Below are positions 1-11,866 of a DNA stretch of 64,000 bases, piece by piece. The translations under genes were made by a program, and so were the position numbers. Within the stretch, counting starts at the first letter, position 1, and each line of letters begins with the position of its first letter. Under the pieces are notes generated by a model that saw only the letters and a program-made list of their open reading frames with translations, searched no databases and was not told where the DNA came from. Origin of the DNA: Cerioporus squamosus (lineage: Eukaryota; Basidiomycota; Agaricomycetes; Polyporales; Polyporaceae); contig JABYQS010000019.1 of NCBI GenBank assembly GCA_022592435.1, positions 1 to 64,000 on the forward strand, in the 5' to 3' direction.

Positions 1-508
1 TGCTGCAGTAGAAGGCGCGGACGCACCCTGAGCACCTCTGCAATCGACTCCCCTCTTCCGGGACTCGCCCGCACTCACGCTCATGACAGCGTCGGAGCGA
101 ATCGCCATCTTTTGGCCGACGTTCTTCAGAGGACATAGTGCTGTTGAGATAGCGGGCTATGCGACAAGCAGGAAGGGATCGTCGTGGACGAAGGTAAACA
201 ACTTCAGATCACAAACTACACGACAGTAATAGTAAGTACCGGCGCCGGCGGTCCGGTTCCCGATTCAGCGGCCGCGTGCAGGGGCAGCTCACGGTGCTTT
301 CCTCGCTAAGTTATCCAGCTTCGAGACGACTCTTGGCTTCAACGTTCTCGTGGATCAATCTGTAACCCTGTCATGAGCCGCGAACATGGGCCATAGAAGT
401 CGGTGAGTACTGGTACTAGCTCGCAGCGGCTTGTAAGTATTCAGCCTGCGGTCGGCAAGATATCATTGGTACCCTAGCTATAGAACGCCATCTCGAGCTA
501 AAGCGATC

Positions 509-1745
509 CTACAGCCAGCCTCTTTTCCTGAAGTCGGCAGTAGTATCTTTCGCTGTCTCCTCCATGCTGCGATACTTGAGCCCCAAGATCTTCTGACCCT
601 TCTCCGCATTGAACCTGGCGAAGTACACGGATTCCTCCAGCTTGTAATCTGGCTGTCCAGCGGGAATATCCGTCGGGTACAATGTGTGGACTATGTCGAC
701 TGTGCACAGGCAAGATAAAGTCAAGCTTTGGCAACAGGAGAGTTTGGATGGCTAACCAAACTGCTGCCACACGAAGGGACCAGCGCTGATCAGGAAGCGT
801 TCTCCGGCCGCGTCTGGAACGGTGAGCGCGAGAGAGAACGCTCGTGCCAAGTCGCGCACGTCAATCCACGCATAACTGCAGTCATCGCGAAGGTGAGCAA
901 CCTTGACAGTCTCAGAATATGAAGGAGAAGGCTTACCCGAAGCTCGTCAACATTGGGCCTTGGAGGTCGACTTTCACGACATTATCATACCAGTCCTTGG
1001 CTGTCCCGGAGAAGCTCTCCAGCGTTGGCACATCGTGCGCGAGCGGCCCGAAGACATAAGAGGGACACAGCGTCACGAGGTCCCATTCCAGACCACCTTC
1101 CTTCGCCTTCTCACGCTGGACGAACTCCCAAGCGGCGCGCTCGGCGAGCACCTTGGCAGCAGCGTACTTGTACGGCCCCATCGCGTCCCTGCCCATCGCA
1201 CGGACTATCTCGACTGTGTTGTCGCTCCACATATTGTCATCCCAGACCTCGTGCATCTTGGGATCGTCAAGCCCGGCGGGCATGAAGACCGCTGAGGTCG
1301 AGGACATCAGCACGAGGCGCTTCAGCGTGCTGCGTGCCTTGAGGGCACTGCCCAGGATGCTCTGTACTCCTGCAACTGTGGGCTTGATGACGTCGTCGGG
1401 CTCGACAGCGGTGTTGTTCATAGGTGAGGCAGCATGGATGACTGCGTCCGCACTCTGCACGAGGCTATCGAACACGCCTTCCTGTCAGCGTGCCTCAACG
1501 TCAGTTAACTCGGCCGATCGATGCTAACCACAAACACATACCTTGGTGATGTCGTCTACAATCGCTGTTTTGAACCGAGCGCCGTAATCTTTGAAGAGCC
1601 CGCGCAGGTATGCGGCTTTGACTTCCGAGCGGACGGTGCCGCAGACGGAGAAGCCACCGTCGAGAAGTTCGCGCACGATCCATACGGCGATGAAGCCATT
1701 GGCTCCAGTGACAAGGATCTTGCTACCAGGTGGTACGGCGGGCAT
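509..1745 (-). CDS. NAD(P)-dependent extended SDR reductase (CCR/DFR/Gre2-like)
   Basis: Probable NAD(P)-dependent reductase of aldehydes or ketones, in the cinnamoyl-CoA reductase / dihydroflavonol reductase / methylglyoxal reductase group. The N-terminus (start 1745) has the Rossmann motif VTGANGFIA within its first 25 residues. The second exon (about 937-1481) carries a DAVIHAASP strand end, and the catalytic YxxxK is visible as YKYAAAK. A third exon (about 728-900) encodes AWIDVRDLARA, the usual substrate-domain strand, and the last exon ends in KRGWL. At least three introns: 1482-1541 and 908-936 onward have GT/AG borders that restore frame. The start was chosen because it lies just before the Rossmann strand; an upstream in-frame Met only adds residues encoded by an octamer repeat. 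The family is certain from the motifs; the substrate is unknown. Confidence 0.85.
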
Positions 1746-1766
1746 GGTGTTTCTGTCGGAGTAGGG

Positions 1767-1804
1767 GAGAGCAAGAGAGCAAGAGAGCAAGAGAGCAAGA
1801 GAGC
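1767..1804. repeat. Octamer microsatellite (gagagcaa)n
   Basis: About 4.6 perfect copies of an 8 bp unit, gagagcaa, in tandem. It lies just upstream of the start of the SDR reductase, in its probable 5' leader, so copy-number changes could affect the leader length. No other role is visible. Confidence 0.9.
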
Positions 1805-2389
1805 TGATCACTATCGCCCTTGCGAATCCGCACGGTACTTGTACTATCCTCGCGCGTACACATCATCTGTCATGATGAGAAACGTGCATCTGTGGCTGTG
1901 TGAATGATGATTTGGAGATGGTGAAGAGATTGACCAAGCTACATATCTATCAATGGTCTCTGCTTACCGGCTCGGTGCTGGTCAGTATGCAGTAGACCAA
2001 AGTAGACCACTTTTCATCTCGGAAATGGTTCTAAATATGCGCCTCTAGACGCGCACCTTCAGGAAGGTCGCGGCTTAGCCGGCTAGGGCCGGCAAGGCTT
2101 GCCTGGGAGACTGTTGTCGAATTTGGTCGTCCCAATTTCATGTTGTTGAAACTTGACATAGCCTCGAGGGTCGTAGTTAGGAACAACGGCGACCAGGAAG
2201 AAGTCTACTTTAGCCATGGATCTTCGTGGTCGACGCACGGCTTCCGCCCGGGGAACTTCGGATGACTTGGCTCTTCTCAGCGATGAGGTAACTGGTACTC
2301 TTCCAGTTTGTGAGATCGTGTGATACACCACAAAGGACCTAGGCAGGAATCAGTCCCCGGTGCGAGGCGGCCATCGCGGAGGCGGAGAC
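1805..2389. other. Intergenic region without a recognised gene
   Basis: Between the reductase start and the 3' end of the next minus-strand gene. It presumably contains the reductase promoter. Short open stretches on both strands show no family resemblance. Confidence 0.5.
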
Positions 2390-5153
2390 CTAGCCGTCCA
2401 CCTCCACAATCCTATCGGCGCTGCTTCGGCAGGTTTCCAATTCCCGCATAAACGCAACCTCCTCCTTCAGGAGCTGCACGTACTCCACCCGCACCCTGCG
2501 TGCATCAGTCAAATTCTCATACACATAAAGCGCCAGATGGCGAACAACGCACCGTAGACCGATCTCGAACGTCGTCTCCCCGACTGTTTGAGTCCATTGA
2601 TGTTCGTGATAGGCATCCACATCTTGGAGATACTGGCGGTACGCCAGCGTCCCGCCGTTCCTGGGAGTCCAACCTGGGGGTGGTTCGCCAGCGGTGCCTG
2701 GGAGGACCGGCGGAACATCGTCTGAATCAGACGACCAGTACGCCCATGGTGTGCGGTCCAGGCGTATTTCACGAGAAACACCAGAGCGAATGAACAGATA
2801 CCACGTCTTGTCGTCACCAGCCCCGATATGAGAGCAGCGCGTGTCGATATACAAGATTGGCGTAACCGCTGGCGAAATGTATGAGTTCGGGCAGAGCAGG
2901 AGGAACTTGTCCTAGGACTGACCGAGACAGAGCTTGGTCGGATCGTGTATACCGTGACGCGCGCTGAGAGAGAAGATGTTCTCCAAAAGGTACTGCTGTA
3001 TGGGCAAGCGGACATATCCAAGGTCGTATTCGCGTCGTGGAGAGCCCTCTCCGAAGCAGTAGTATGCGTGCCACCCGGGTTGCCATGGATAGTCGTCGTC
3101 CTGCAAGGACGTGATGGTGTACCTAAGGTCCCGTTAGTATGAAGTACGAAACTTGCTCCAAAAAACGAGTGGAACGCACCTATTCCACCCATTGATCTCG
3201 CACATCTCGTATTCACAAGAATTGGACGTGAAAGTGAGGGTTCCGTGAGCCAGGAGAGGGAACACGGAGTCGAGCTCTGAATCAGGCTCGGGAAAATGGG
3301 TGAGTTGTGGGGCTGAACGTGGGGAGTGGACATGCTTGATGCCTGTGAAGACGTCGCCGGGGAAGGGTATCGTGTCTAGGGACCATTGGGTATCGGTGCA
3401 ACAGAAAGCTCGTACGAGCAGCCACTGCTGGTATAATTGTTCCAAATAGCTATGATAGGCGGTGTCGTCTGTAAGGATGACAATCAGCTTGCACTCATGG
3501 ACACCGACGAAAAATCCATACCACCGTGCTGTTCCTCGGCCCACGGCGAGCGCTTATAGGTAGGCAATACGAGTTGCTTGAGCTCGTCCTCGTATATGTA
3601 GCTATGGACTTTGTGATATGGCGCCCACGGGTTCAGGATGAATCCGCACGGGAGGTTGTGCCAGAAGTTTTGGATGTCATAGATGAGGTTGCCGTGGGAG
3701 TCGGATACGAGTGGGTACTGATTGAGACTGGCGTATGTCTGAAGCGGGGAGTCAGGGACGGAGAAGCAACGAGAACAACAGAAACGCACACGATCACGCT
3801 GCCAGCAGTATCCCAGGTCTGAAACGAGATAAGAGAACGTCGACTGGATAGTTTTCAGCTGTAATGAACAGTCGCGAGACGAAGTATGACTGACATATGA
3901 CTGGATTAGCTAAGAGCCGAGGAGATGTGATTAGCTCTCATGCACGTCAGACAGTCAAAATACACCGACCGCTTGCAAGTAGTATCGGATACGTGTCGAC
4001 CCTTGCACAGACACCAAGACTTCCTCCCACGGACGACTGTCATGAGCATCGGTCACGATGAACGACGCGACAGGATCTGGTCGAGAATAGCCCAACAGAG
4101 GGCGCACGTTTGGGTGCCAGTTCTTCTTCAGCCGCATGATGTCTACGTGGTATTGTTCCGGGCGACAATACCGCACGACGTGCACTTTGCGATTGTCTTG
4201 TCGAAGGCGTGCGCGGTATGTCTGCATCGTCGTATCTTCGTACGGATTCGTGTACGGCCTCTGCGGATCGGGATCGAGCTCTAGGACCAGATCGTCGCGG
4301 CCATAAAGTCTGAACTATACAATCGAAGCAACCAGTTCAGCGAGGGTGGTCGATACAGCAATTGAACACACCTACTGCGCCATCATACAAAACCTGTGAT
4401 TGACTCAGTCGCGACACCTCAGCGAGGATGTTGTCATTTCCGCGCAATATGGCCAGGTCCCTACACTTCGCATCGTCGGCGCGCCTAGCGAGAGCCAATT
4501 GGTTGAGAGTAACGGAGTCCATGCCGCGCCGTACGAGGCTAAGCTTGTGATCTACTGACACCAGAGAGCGTATCTGTATACGCCGTCAGAGCGATCCCGA
4601 TCGTAGCATGGGGTTCCGGGAAGCTTACACTGAATGCATCAACTGCAGATTCCAGCTCCTTGGTAAGTCGATCGACTTCAGCCTGTATCTCAGCTACTTT
4701 CAGGATACGCTTCAGCAATGATTTGCGGGCGGCTTTCTTGACGAGAACTTGTACTTTGTCAAGAGCGCTACGTCAAAAGTGAGAGTCTGCATCGGGGCGA
4801 GAGGAAAGGCCTACCATTGGAGTGTAGTAATACGTTGCACCAGGTTCCCGTCGAGGTCATGTTTCTCAACGTCACGGAGCTCTTCACACACAGAGAGCGA
4901 GAGCCTCGCAGCACGTTCAGCGAGTTCCACGCAGGCACCCTTATTCTGCTTGACCGACTGGGTCATGGTGCATCACATAGAGGTGGTCAATGCGGTCATT
5001 CATAACGCTAGAAGCATGAGAGAAACTTACTTCTGCGGTTTCGGCGATGGTCAAGGCTGTGCTGATGATAAGCTTCACCCCGGGGACTGGAGAAGCGTCC
5101 GCGATGCTCTCCGCAATCCTGAGTGTCCTGATGAGGAGCGATAGCGAGCTCAT
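2390..5153 (-). CDS. Protein with MLKL-like helical N-terminal domain and kinase-like middle
   Basis: The N-terminal exon (start 5153) encodes helices ending in TALTIAETAE, then an intron (GTAAGT donor near 5030), then KQNKGACVELAERAARL and, further on, VKKAARKSLLKRILK. This matches the four-helix MLKL/HeLo-like N-terminal domain common in agaricomycete proteins. Farther along, exons encode RPEQYHVDIMRLK and WHPNVRPLLGYS, which resemble the helix C and following strand of a protein kinase N-lobe. I could not find clear VAIK, HRD or DFG motifs, so any kinase domain is probably degenerate. The C-terminal third (2390-3790) has WxPxx-rich sequence, including WHNLPCGFILNPW, that I do not recognise. 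Exon count is at least seven and several borders are uncertain. In animals and plants such N-terminal domains act in membrane-directed cell death; here that role is inference. Confidence 0.6.
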
Positions 5154-5463
5154 TCCGCTCGAACGGGGGAACAGTTTCCTGCAGCGCGAGGCCAAGAGGT
5201 GTACATACAGTACGTGGTGGTCTAGAGGAAGGAGCAGACGGACACCTCTAGCAAGTGCCATCGGATTCCGGAACCTTGCTTGAAAGGTCAGTACGCGTCC
5301 CGATGATACGGAGAGCAGAACACGTGTCGGTCTTCCACAGGAATGCGCCCTGCAACGAGCGTTTGAGAGGCTGAAGAGGGCGGTCCTCCTATGCAGAGCT
5401 GCACAGTTGTGCACTATACATTGATGCGGGAACCTGGCATGAGTATAGTACATGATTTGGAGC
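5154..5463. other. Short intergenic region
   Basis: Separates the start of the MLKL-like gene from the 3' end of the J-protein gene. It presumably holds the promoter of the former. No gene or repeat seen. Confidence 0.5.
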
Positions 5464-6316
5464 TCAAGCAGATGGAGCAGGACTAGCTTCGCCCTCGCGC
5501 TCCGCCTGCTCTTGAGCTTGCTTCTCCTTGTACTCTTGGACCCGCTTGCTAATCTCCCTTCGTCTCTCCTCGCCATACTCACGCGCTTCCCTCCTTGCCG
5601 TTGCAAGATTCTTCGACGCGGTCAAGTGTGCCTGATACGAAGCTGTATACGACGGCCATACCAATGCTGGTCCGAGTCCAGCTCCAAGAGCCTGCCGACT
5701 CCGTCAAGTCGCCGCAAGGGCGGAGAACGAGAATAAGAGACGCACCATGAGGCCCACAAACAAGATGATCCTATCTTTCCACCTCTCGTCCGCACTGGCC
5801 GTCCATTGCGTCCCCGAAGGGTGTTGGTACGCATGGTCGGATCGCATCCGCGACGCCTCGTATGCCGCCCGCGCCCGTCTCCTCCGCTCGATCTCTTGTC
5901 GGTATATGTCGCCAGGCCCATTCATAGAGGCAGCACTCCTCTTTCCCCGGAGGACGTCATATGCAGCCGTTATGGCTTGGAAGCGGTGCCTCCGGGTGGC
6001 TGGAGAGAGGTCGCGTCCGTGCGGCGAATCCGGATGGTGCACGCGCACGAGCTCATAATCTTTAGAGAAGCATTAGTCGTACATCACCGGACAACTTTGT
6101 GAGGTGCGTAGTGGTTTCTTGGGACATGAGGGCTGCTTAGGGATACAGATACCTACACCGTGCCTTTATGTCCTGCTGGCTAGCTCCTATCGGGAGGTGA
6201 AATATCTGGTGTGCGGTAGGATGGGTGTGGCTTGGGAAAGGATATGGTGTTGAGCTCGTTGACGCATATCGTGTCTGGCAAGCATGGGGACGCAAGATGC
6301 AGTGTAGCCTGTGCAT
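5464..6316 (-). CDS. J-domain (DnaJ-like) protein, probably mitochondrial
   Basis: Three exons, 6316-6157, 6059-5746 and 5691-5464, give about 233 residues. The 97 bp and 54 bp introns have GTAGGT and GTGCGT donors and rejoin frame exactly. Exon 1 starts with an Arg/His/Cys-rich, acid-free leader typical of mitochondrial import, then LPIGASQQDIKAR; the first intron splits the Tyr codon of KARYYELVRVHHPDSP, which holds the diagnostic HPD motif that stimulates Hsp70 ATPase. The J domain ends near AAYDVLRG. A hydrophobic segment near IILFVGLM-ALGAGLG suggests one membrane span, followed by a charged helix rich in Arg, Glu and Gln. Single-span J proteins of this layout occur in the inner mitochondrial membrane, but the exact family member is not clear. 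Confidence 0.85.
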
Positions 6317-6567
6317 GAGTGAGTACTGAGTACTGAGTCAGAGGTAGTGGGCAGAGGCAAGATGCATAACTACGGTAGGTCATCTATTCTGACTACTGAA
6401 CGTCGGCAAGCGCCTATGGCGTCTATCTGGCGACTGGCCAACTTCCACTACTCCCAGTACCGTTGTCCCGACACACATTCACTTTCTTGTAGGCGAGAAC
6501 ATGAAAACGGTGGCATTATAATCGCCAAAGGACATCGTTATTATGCTCTTATAGACATGGAGGGCAC

Positions 6568-8448
6568 TTATTGCGAGAAGTTCTTGATACCCGAGTAGTT
6601 AATCGTGCCCGCAGACCCACCGGTAACCTTCAAAGCCGACCAGTCCCAGGTACCTAGTAGATGATTCGGCCGTCACATTCCTGTCATGCGAGACATCGTG
6701 CCTTGACGCACCACTGCAAGCACCAGAACCGCAGTTCACTGCGACACGCTTCGCATCACTGTTGACCGAGATGGAGTTCGTACTACCGACGAAATTGACT
6801 CCCTACATGGCATCGTCAGCTCTCTCCACCTGGATTCTGTGTGCAATGCATCCGCAACGTACCGAGAGCTTGACGCCAGTTCCGGGGGTACCAAGGGTGT
6901 CCGGGTAGCTCTACAGTGCACATCTTCATGAGACTCTGGGAGCGGACAGTGAAGGACAAGGAGAAGACGCACCTGGTCAATGATTACACCATAATCGCGA
7001 ATGCCTGTAGCAGTGTTTCCGGAGTATGTGATGTTTGAGACTGTGGAGCCGGAAGCATCGGCCTTGGTCTTGATGCGGAGGGCTTGGTCACTGCCGATGT
7101 TATGACGTCCGTAAGCAAGATAGGAGTAAGGGAGGAAGCGATGAGCACTTACTTGTTCTGTATCACATTGTTCGAGATGGTGATGCCAGATACTGTGACG
7201 TCGGAGCTAATCGAGCCCTGCGAAAAGGACAGAGTTCGCCCGTTGGCACCTCCGCCAGACATGAAGAGAAAAACGGACGTACGACAGAGATGCCGTGACC
7301 ACCAATGCAGGTGTTGCGCTGGAAGACGATGTTACTGCCCTTGTTGATAGCCAGGCAGTCGTCCTGGTTGTGGATGGTACTACGAAGACAACGGGGCATC
7401 AGCGAGCGGGCAATGATTGTAGTCTGAGGACACACCTGTCCTCGATGATGAGATTCGTAGTGCTACAGTCGAAGCCGTCGGTGTTGTGGCCTGCAGCCTT
7501 GCCGCCGCTTTGCGAGTTTGGGTTGTCGCCCGCCGCTAGATACGCGAACAGAGATTAATTGGTACTGAGCAACACGACGAACAGATGAGTACGAATGATA
7601 ACGCACAGTTGTCAATAGTCAACTTGGACATCGTCAGCTGCGCGGGGTTCGAGACGCTATACACGCGCGCAGGCGAGTTTAGGACCTTGACGTTCTAGGC
7701 ACACTCGACGTTGAGCGGCGCTGATCAACTGAACAGCCCGATGGACACGTACAGAGTAGGTGCCAGAGATCTTGATCCTGAAGGAACAACAAGCAGATTG
7801 AGCGGCCAGAACAGGGTTGCATTTCCACTAGACGCACTTCATCATCGGAGCAGGCTTGGTTACGCCGCCGTTACCACCCTGGCCATCCTATAAAGCCAGT
7901 TAGCGGTACAGTGTGGTAGCTGGAGACTAACTACTGCACCCAATACGAAGCTCCGTTTCCGTCGAAGGTATGTCCGTTTCCGTTGACTGTATGAGTGTAC
8001 ATAGCAGTGGGTGAGGACAGCGACGATCAAGGAAGGCAGTCCTAGTGTACGCACAAGTGATGGACTTCCCACTGTACGTGAGCCGTTCAGTACATTACTA
8101 CCCCAAAGAGGCTGTGGGCGTACCTGACTTGGAACAGAGGTCCATCCCAATTCTTGACTGCGAACTTCACGTCACCCTCTACATTATTAGCGAGTAAGCG
8201 TTCCGCCATCCACATAGAAGTCAAAAGGACGACATACGTAGATTGACAGTAGTCCCATCCGCGAGACTCAGGTCGAACGTCTTGCCCGCAGGAACCGTGA
8301 ATGCATTGATGTTCACCGTCGTACACTTCACGGCTGCAGCGACGTCATCGAGCGACGAGATCGTGCCCGTGCAGTCACTCGCAGCCGGTGCGGCGACGAT
8401 GAACGGCAAGAACGCGATGAGACCAGAGAGGCGGAGGAAAGTCGACAT
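6568..8448 (-). CDS. Secreted endopolygalacturonase, glycoside hydrolase family 28
   Basis: Hydrolyses alpha-1,4 links in polygalacturonan of plant pectin, outside the cell. The start at 8448 opens a signal peptide ([20 protein letters not shown]), followed by [13 protein letters not shown], the usual fungal GH28 opening. The gene is cut into many small exons. All four GH28 catalytic signatures are visible in order: NTDGFD (about 7455-7475), QDDC (about 7350), GGHGIS (about 7290) and RIKT (about 7070). Also typical are the exon encoding [12 protein letters not shown] and the C-terminal exon encoding [11 protein letters not shown], ending [10 protein letters not shown] at 6568. Length is about 370 residues, normal for fungal endo-enzymes. 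With all catalytic residues present, it is probably active. Endo rather than exo action is inferred from similarity and length. Confidence 0.93.
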
Positions 8449-9468
8449 CGTTGTCAGTCCTAGGGGGATGAGGTAGGTAGCCCTGGGGGGCACCCAGTTG
8501 GATGTGTCCTGGTTTTAATGTCCTTCATGCACGACACGACCGCGCGGTGAACGTTAACCCCGACCGGAAAAATATAGGCTCACGAACTTGGCGTTGCACT
8601 TCGCCAGTACACGCGCTCCATCATGAGGCCGCCGGTTGTGCGGAATCTGGGTCATCCGGAACCTCTCTAATAGAGAGCATCCAAGGTGTGGGGAACAGTA
8701 GCCGGCGGGAACGGTGTTGTCTCGGATCGCAACAGCAATCGAGGTCATCGTTGATCGACCTAGCAACACCCGTAGTGGGGCGTTGCAGGACTTCGCCTGA
8801 CCTTGTTCCATGATTCCTGTGCAGGCCGGAGGAGCATGAGAGTTGCGGAAGATACATATCAGACGAAAGAAGACGGGTACGTACCTGAGCATAGCAAAGA
8901 CAGCCTCTTGATACAGCTGGTTTTTGGTCGAAGGGGTCTGGAAGCTGGGACATGGCTCCGGGTCTCGAAGCTCCGGAGCAGGTTTCGGTGAGAGATCAGG
9001 ACGACGCGTTGCGCTAGAACTCCCAAGAGTCCGTCAGATGTCTGAGGAGCAACTACACGCCATGTGGGCGGCGACCACTCATGATGAGGAGGTTCTGGAC
9101 CGGCGGCTGCCGTCGGTCCCGTAACGGTGCCCTCATGCGACACCTCTGTGCAACGTATGCTCGTTGTACTTGAACGCGGAGGTTGTAAGGATGTAAGCTT
9201 CTGTTGCATGCTTGTGCTTCGAAGAAGACAAAGGTTGTTCAGAAAACACCGTCAATCTCGGATGAAAGCCGGATTTCACCGTCCTCAGCGGCGGGCCGGT
9301 CGGGCCATGGCGCACCTAACGCCCCGGATAATGCTCGAGTTGTGCCGGTGCGATGGTCAGACAGCGAGGAAAGCGACAACTGGGCTGTGATTCACAACAA
9401 GCTTTCACAATTAGTGGGGAAGCACGAGATAAGGAAAAGGTAGCAAAGGTAAGGGTACGAATCAGAGC
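8449..9468. other. Intergenic region upstream of the polygalacturonase
   Basis: One kilobase that should include the polygalacturonase promoter. Several open stretches of 60-116 codons occur on both strands but overlap each other, show no family features and have no convincing splice chain. No gene is called. Confidence 0.5.
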
Positions 9469-11732
9469 CTAACTATCTCCGTTCCAAGCAACGATGACCA
9501 TCTCGAGCTTCGTCTTGTCGCCTTCTCCAGCAGCGACTTGCGTCCTCCATTCATCGAGGAAGACGACACCGCAACTAGACAAGCCAAGGATGTCCCATGT
9601 TTGCGCCGAGAGGTGCTTGCGCTACTGTGCACACGCTCGTCAACTCGTCCTTTTCGCAAATGAACGCAGCTGCGTACCTCCGCAACACCGCGACGTACGG
9701 AAGGATAGCGCCGCGCAAGGGTGGGTGTGTCGAACGACATGGCCGTGTCGTCGATCTCGTCCCATTTGTCGTAAGGCCCCTCGTTGGAAGAGAGTGTGTC
9801 CGAGGAGGCCCCTGCGTGCGAAGGGCGGACCGCAAATGGCTGGCTCTGATGCTGGGGTTCTCGAGCAGGGGTAGAGCACCTATTGAACGATAGCGACGCC
9901 GGCTGAGCGGGAACACGGCGGATCGCCATGGGTTGGAAGGAGGGCGATGAGGATATGCTTCGGCCGCTATCGTGCGTCCGCTTTGATGGGCTTTGCGGAG
10001 GACGATACGCGAATGGGCTCAGAGACGGTCCATCCATAGCCGACGCCGGCTTGGCTCTGCCCCTGTTCAGATTTTTCGGCGGCGGGGGCAAGTAAGTCAT
10101 AACCCTCGCTCGTGCGCCGGGCGATCTCTCTGTCGCTTCTTTACGTCCACGGAGGGCAGAACCTAGAGTAACTTGCATCTTGAAGGGTCTAGTGGCCACA
10201 TCACGGGGGCGACCTCCCTTGACCGAGGCATTGCGACGACCTTTCTTCGCTGGGATAGTGGACCAGTTAGCCTCCGGAGAGCTGAACGCCTCATATGCAT
10301 CCCGCTTTGGCCGTTTGTTCGCACCGCGCCGTCTTGGAGAGGGGGAAGGCGACAAAGAGACAGATCTGAGTCGAGGTCGGGAAGACACACGAGGAGCTGA
10401 GGAGGCACGGAATCCGTTGAACACCGCCGGACCTCGCGAATCTGGGTGAGCGTCGCGCTTCTCCGCGGGCTGGATACAAGGAGAGGGTGGATGGAATGCG
10501 AATCGACTGAACGTCGGACGGGGTTCGGGCGAGTAATGCGACTCCTGCTTGACAAAGTGCCCGCGACTCAGAGACACACTTGAGATGGGACTGGACGCGG
10601 GGTGGGAGTTGTGATAACCCTCGTATGCGGATGCCTCAGGGACCGGGGTATATGCGCGGCGGGAAATAGGTGATGACTGTGAGTGAACAGGCCGGTGGGA
10701 TGGCGAGCCATAGTATGCACAGGGTTGCGGACGTAGAGAGTGGAGGCCTGGAGAATACTCTTCGCGTTTGGAAGGTGGAGGACGGGGTATCGGCGTCGAT
10801 TTCCGTGCAGTTGAGGGACCAGGTCCAAACTTGCGTACGCGAGGACTAGAAGAGGGCAGTAGAGCACTGTGAGATGCCTGAGCAGGCGGAACAGCAAAGG
10901 ACTGGCTAGATGCCACAGGCTTGAAGAGCATGGTCCGTAAGTCTCGTCCAAGCAGCGAGTCGGGGTGCTCTTGAGCAGATGGTCTCTGATCATGGGAGGA
11001 GCTCGTGGGACTGGATATATGCGACACGCGTATGTCGGTATTGTCTGAGCGAGCGAGGAAAGCAAGCAAACGACGGGGAGAAGGCACTGAGGAGGTATCC
11101 GGTACAGAAAGGTCGACCAACTTCTGAAACCACGGAACATCGAGGGAGGTAGGGTCGACGAGAGTGTCGTCAGAGGGTATATGCGCGTCCTCCGCAGGGA
11201 CAGAGTCGGGAACCTGACCTTGGGAGATGCGCGAACATGGATGGCTGGGGCAAGGCAAAGATTGAGCATCTACCGGAGGTGCTTGTACGGGTGCCTGTGC
11301 AGTCTTCTTGGTCTGTTGACGCAACATGTCCATAACCGTTTTCTGAGGAGCCTTCAATGAACGAGAGACGTCGATTTTCCGCTTAGTCGGTTGGTCAGCT
11401 TTGGGCGCGCGAGTAGCAGCATTAGCCCTAGCGATGGACCATGGATTGGGTTTGTACGACGCGGCATCGATGCGAGAGCCAATGTCCAGTTCCTCCAGCA
11501 GACGCGCCTCCTCCGACGTGGGATCCGACTTGCCCCCGGCTCCAGAGTCTTGCAAAGGCGCATGGCTGTCTTCGCCATCCGAGTCGCTGCTCGAGCAGTC
11601 GTCTGTAGCATTGTGAGAGCGCAGAGAGAACGACCAAAGCGAGTCAGCAGCGGGTTTCTTTGACATCGTGGTGGTGGTGGTGGTAGCCGGAGAAGATGGC
11701 TCGGCAAAACGCGAGGGCGCGCGAGTCTGCAT
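9469..11732 (-). CDS. Long, mostly disordered Ser/Pro/Arg-rich protein of unknown function
   Basis: I do not recognise a family. The main exon encodes about 665 residues rich in Ser, Pro and Arg, with a poly-Thr run near the start, an acidic Ser/Asp patch (CSSSDSDGED), short conserved-looking blocks (NPWSIARANA, KTVMDMLRQQTKK, WFQKLVDLS) and many SP/RP motifs typical of phosphorylated nuclear proteins. The open frame continues past YDKWDEIDDTAMSFDTP, but a 56 bp intron (donor GTACGC, acceptor AGTAG) fits better. It joins RRGVAE to RKHLSAQTWDIL and gives the end GVVFLDEWRTQV...LEMVIVAWNGDS, which looks far more protein-like than the readthrough. The start may instead be the second Met at 11666, just after the poly-Thr run. 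It is divergent from the next gene. Confidence 0.6.
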
Positions 11733-11866
11733 ATGTCACGGGATCCCAAGGGCACGATCCCGTGACGTGTTCAGTTGAACTTGGTGGTTCGGTTATGTAA
11801 CCTAGTCTCGCAGCGTCTTGTCTTTTGTTTCCTTTGCCTCAGCCTGGACTCTGCGCAGCGCGCGTT
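11733..11866. promoter_or_regulatory. Shared divergent promoter region
   Basis: Only about 134 bp separates the two divergent start codons (about 200 bp if the minus-strand gene starts at 11666). Both genes encode long disordered proteins. No TATA box is evident. It contains a palindrome-like gatcccgtgac / gtcacgggatc match around 11735-11768, a possible shared binding site. Confidence 0.4.
11735..11767. repeat. Inverted repeat GTCACGGGATC...GATCCCGTGAC
   Basis: Two 11 bp arms that are perfect reverse complements, separated by about 11 bases, sit at the minus-strand side of the shared promoter. Such a dyad could be a transcription factor site, but no known consensus was recognised. Confidence 0.6.

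Noticed and set aside
2500..3333. Long minus-strand frame of 274 codons overlapping the MLKL-like gene
   Set aside because: It is in a different frame from the exon chain of that gene and is rich in Ser/Thr/Arg without any domain; treated as a shadow.
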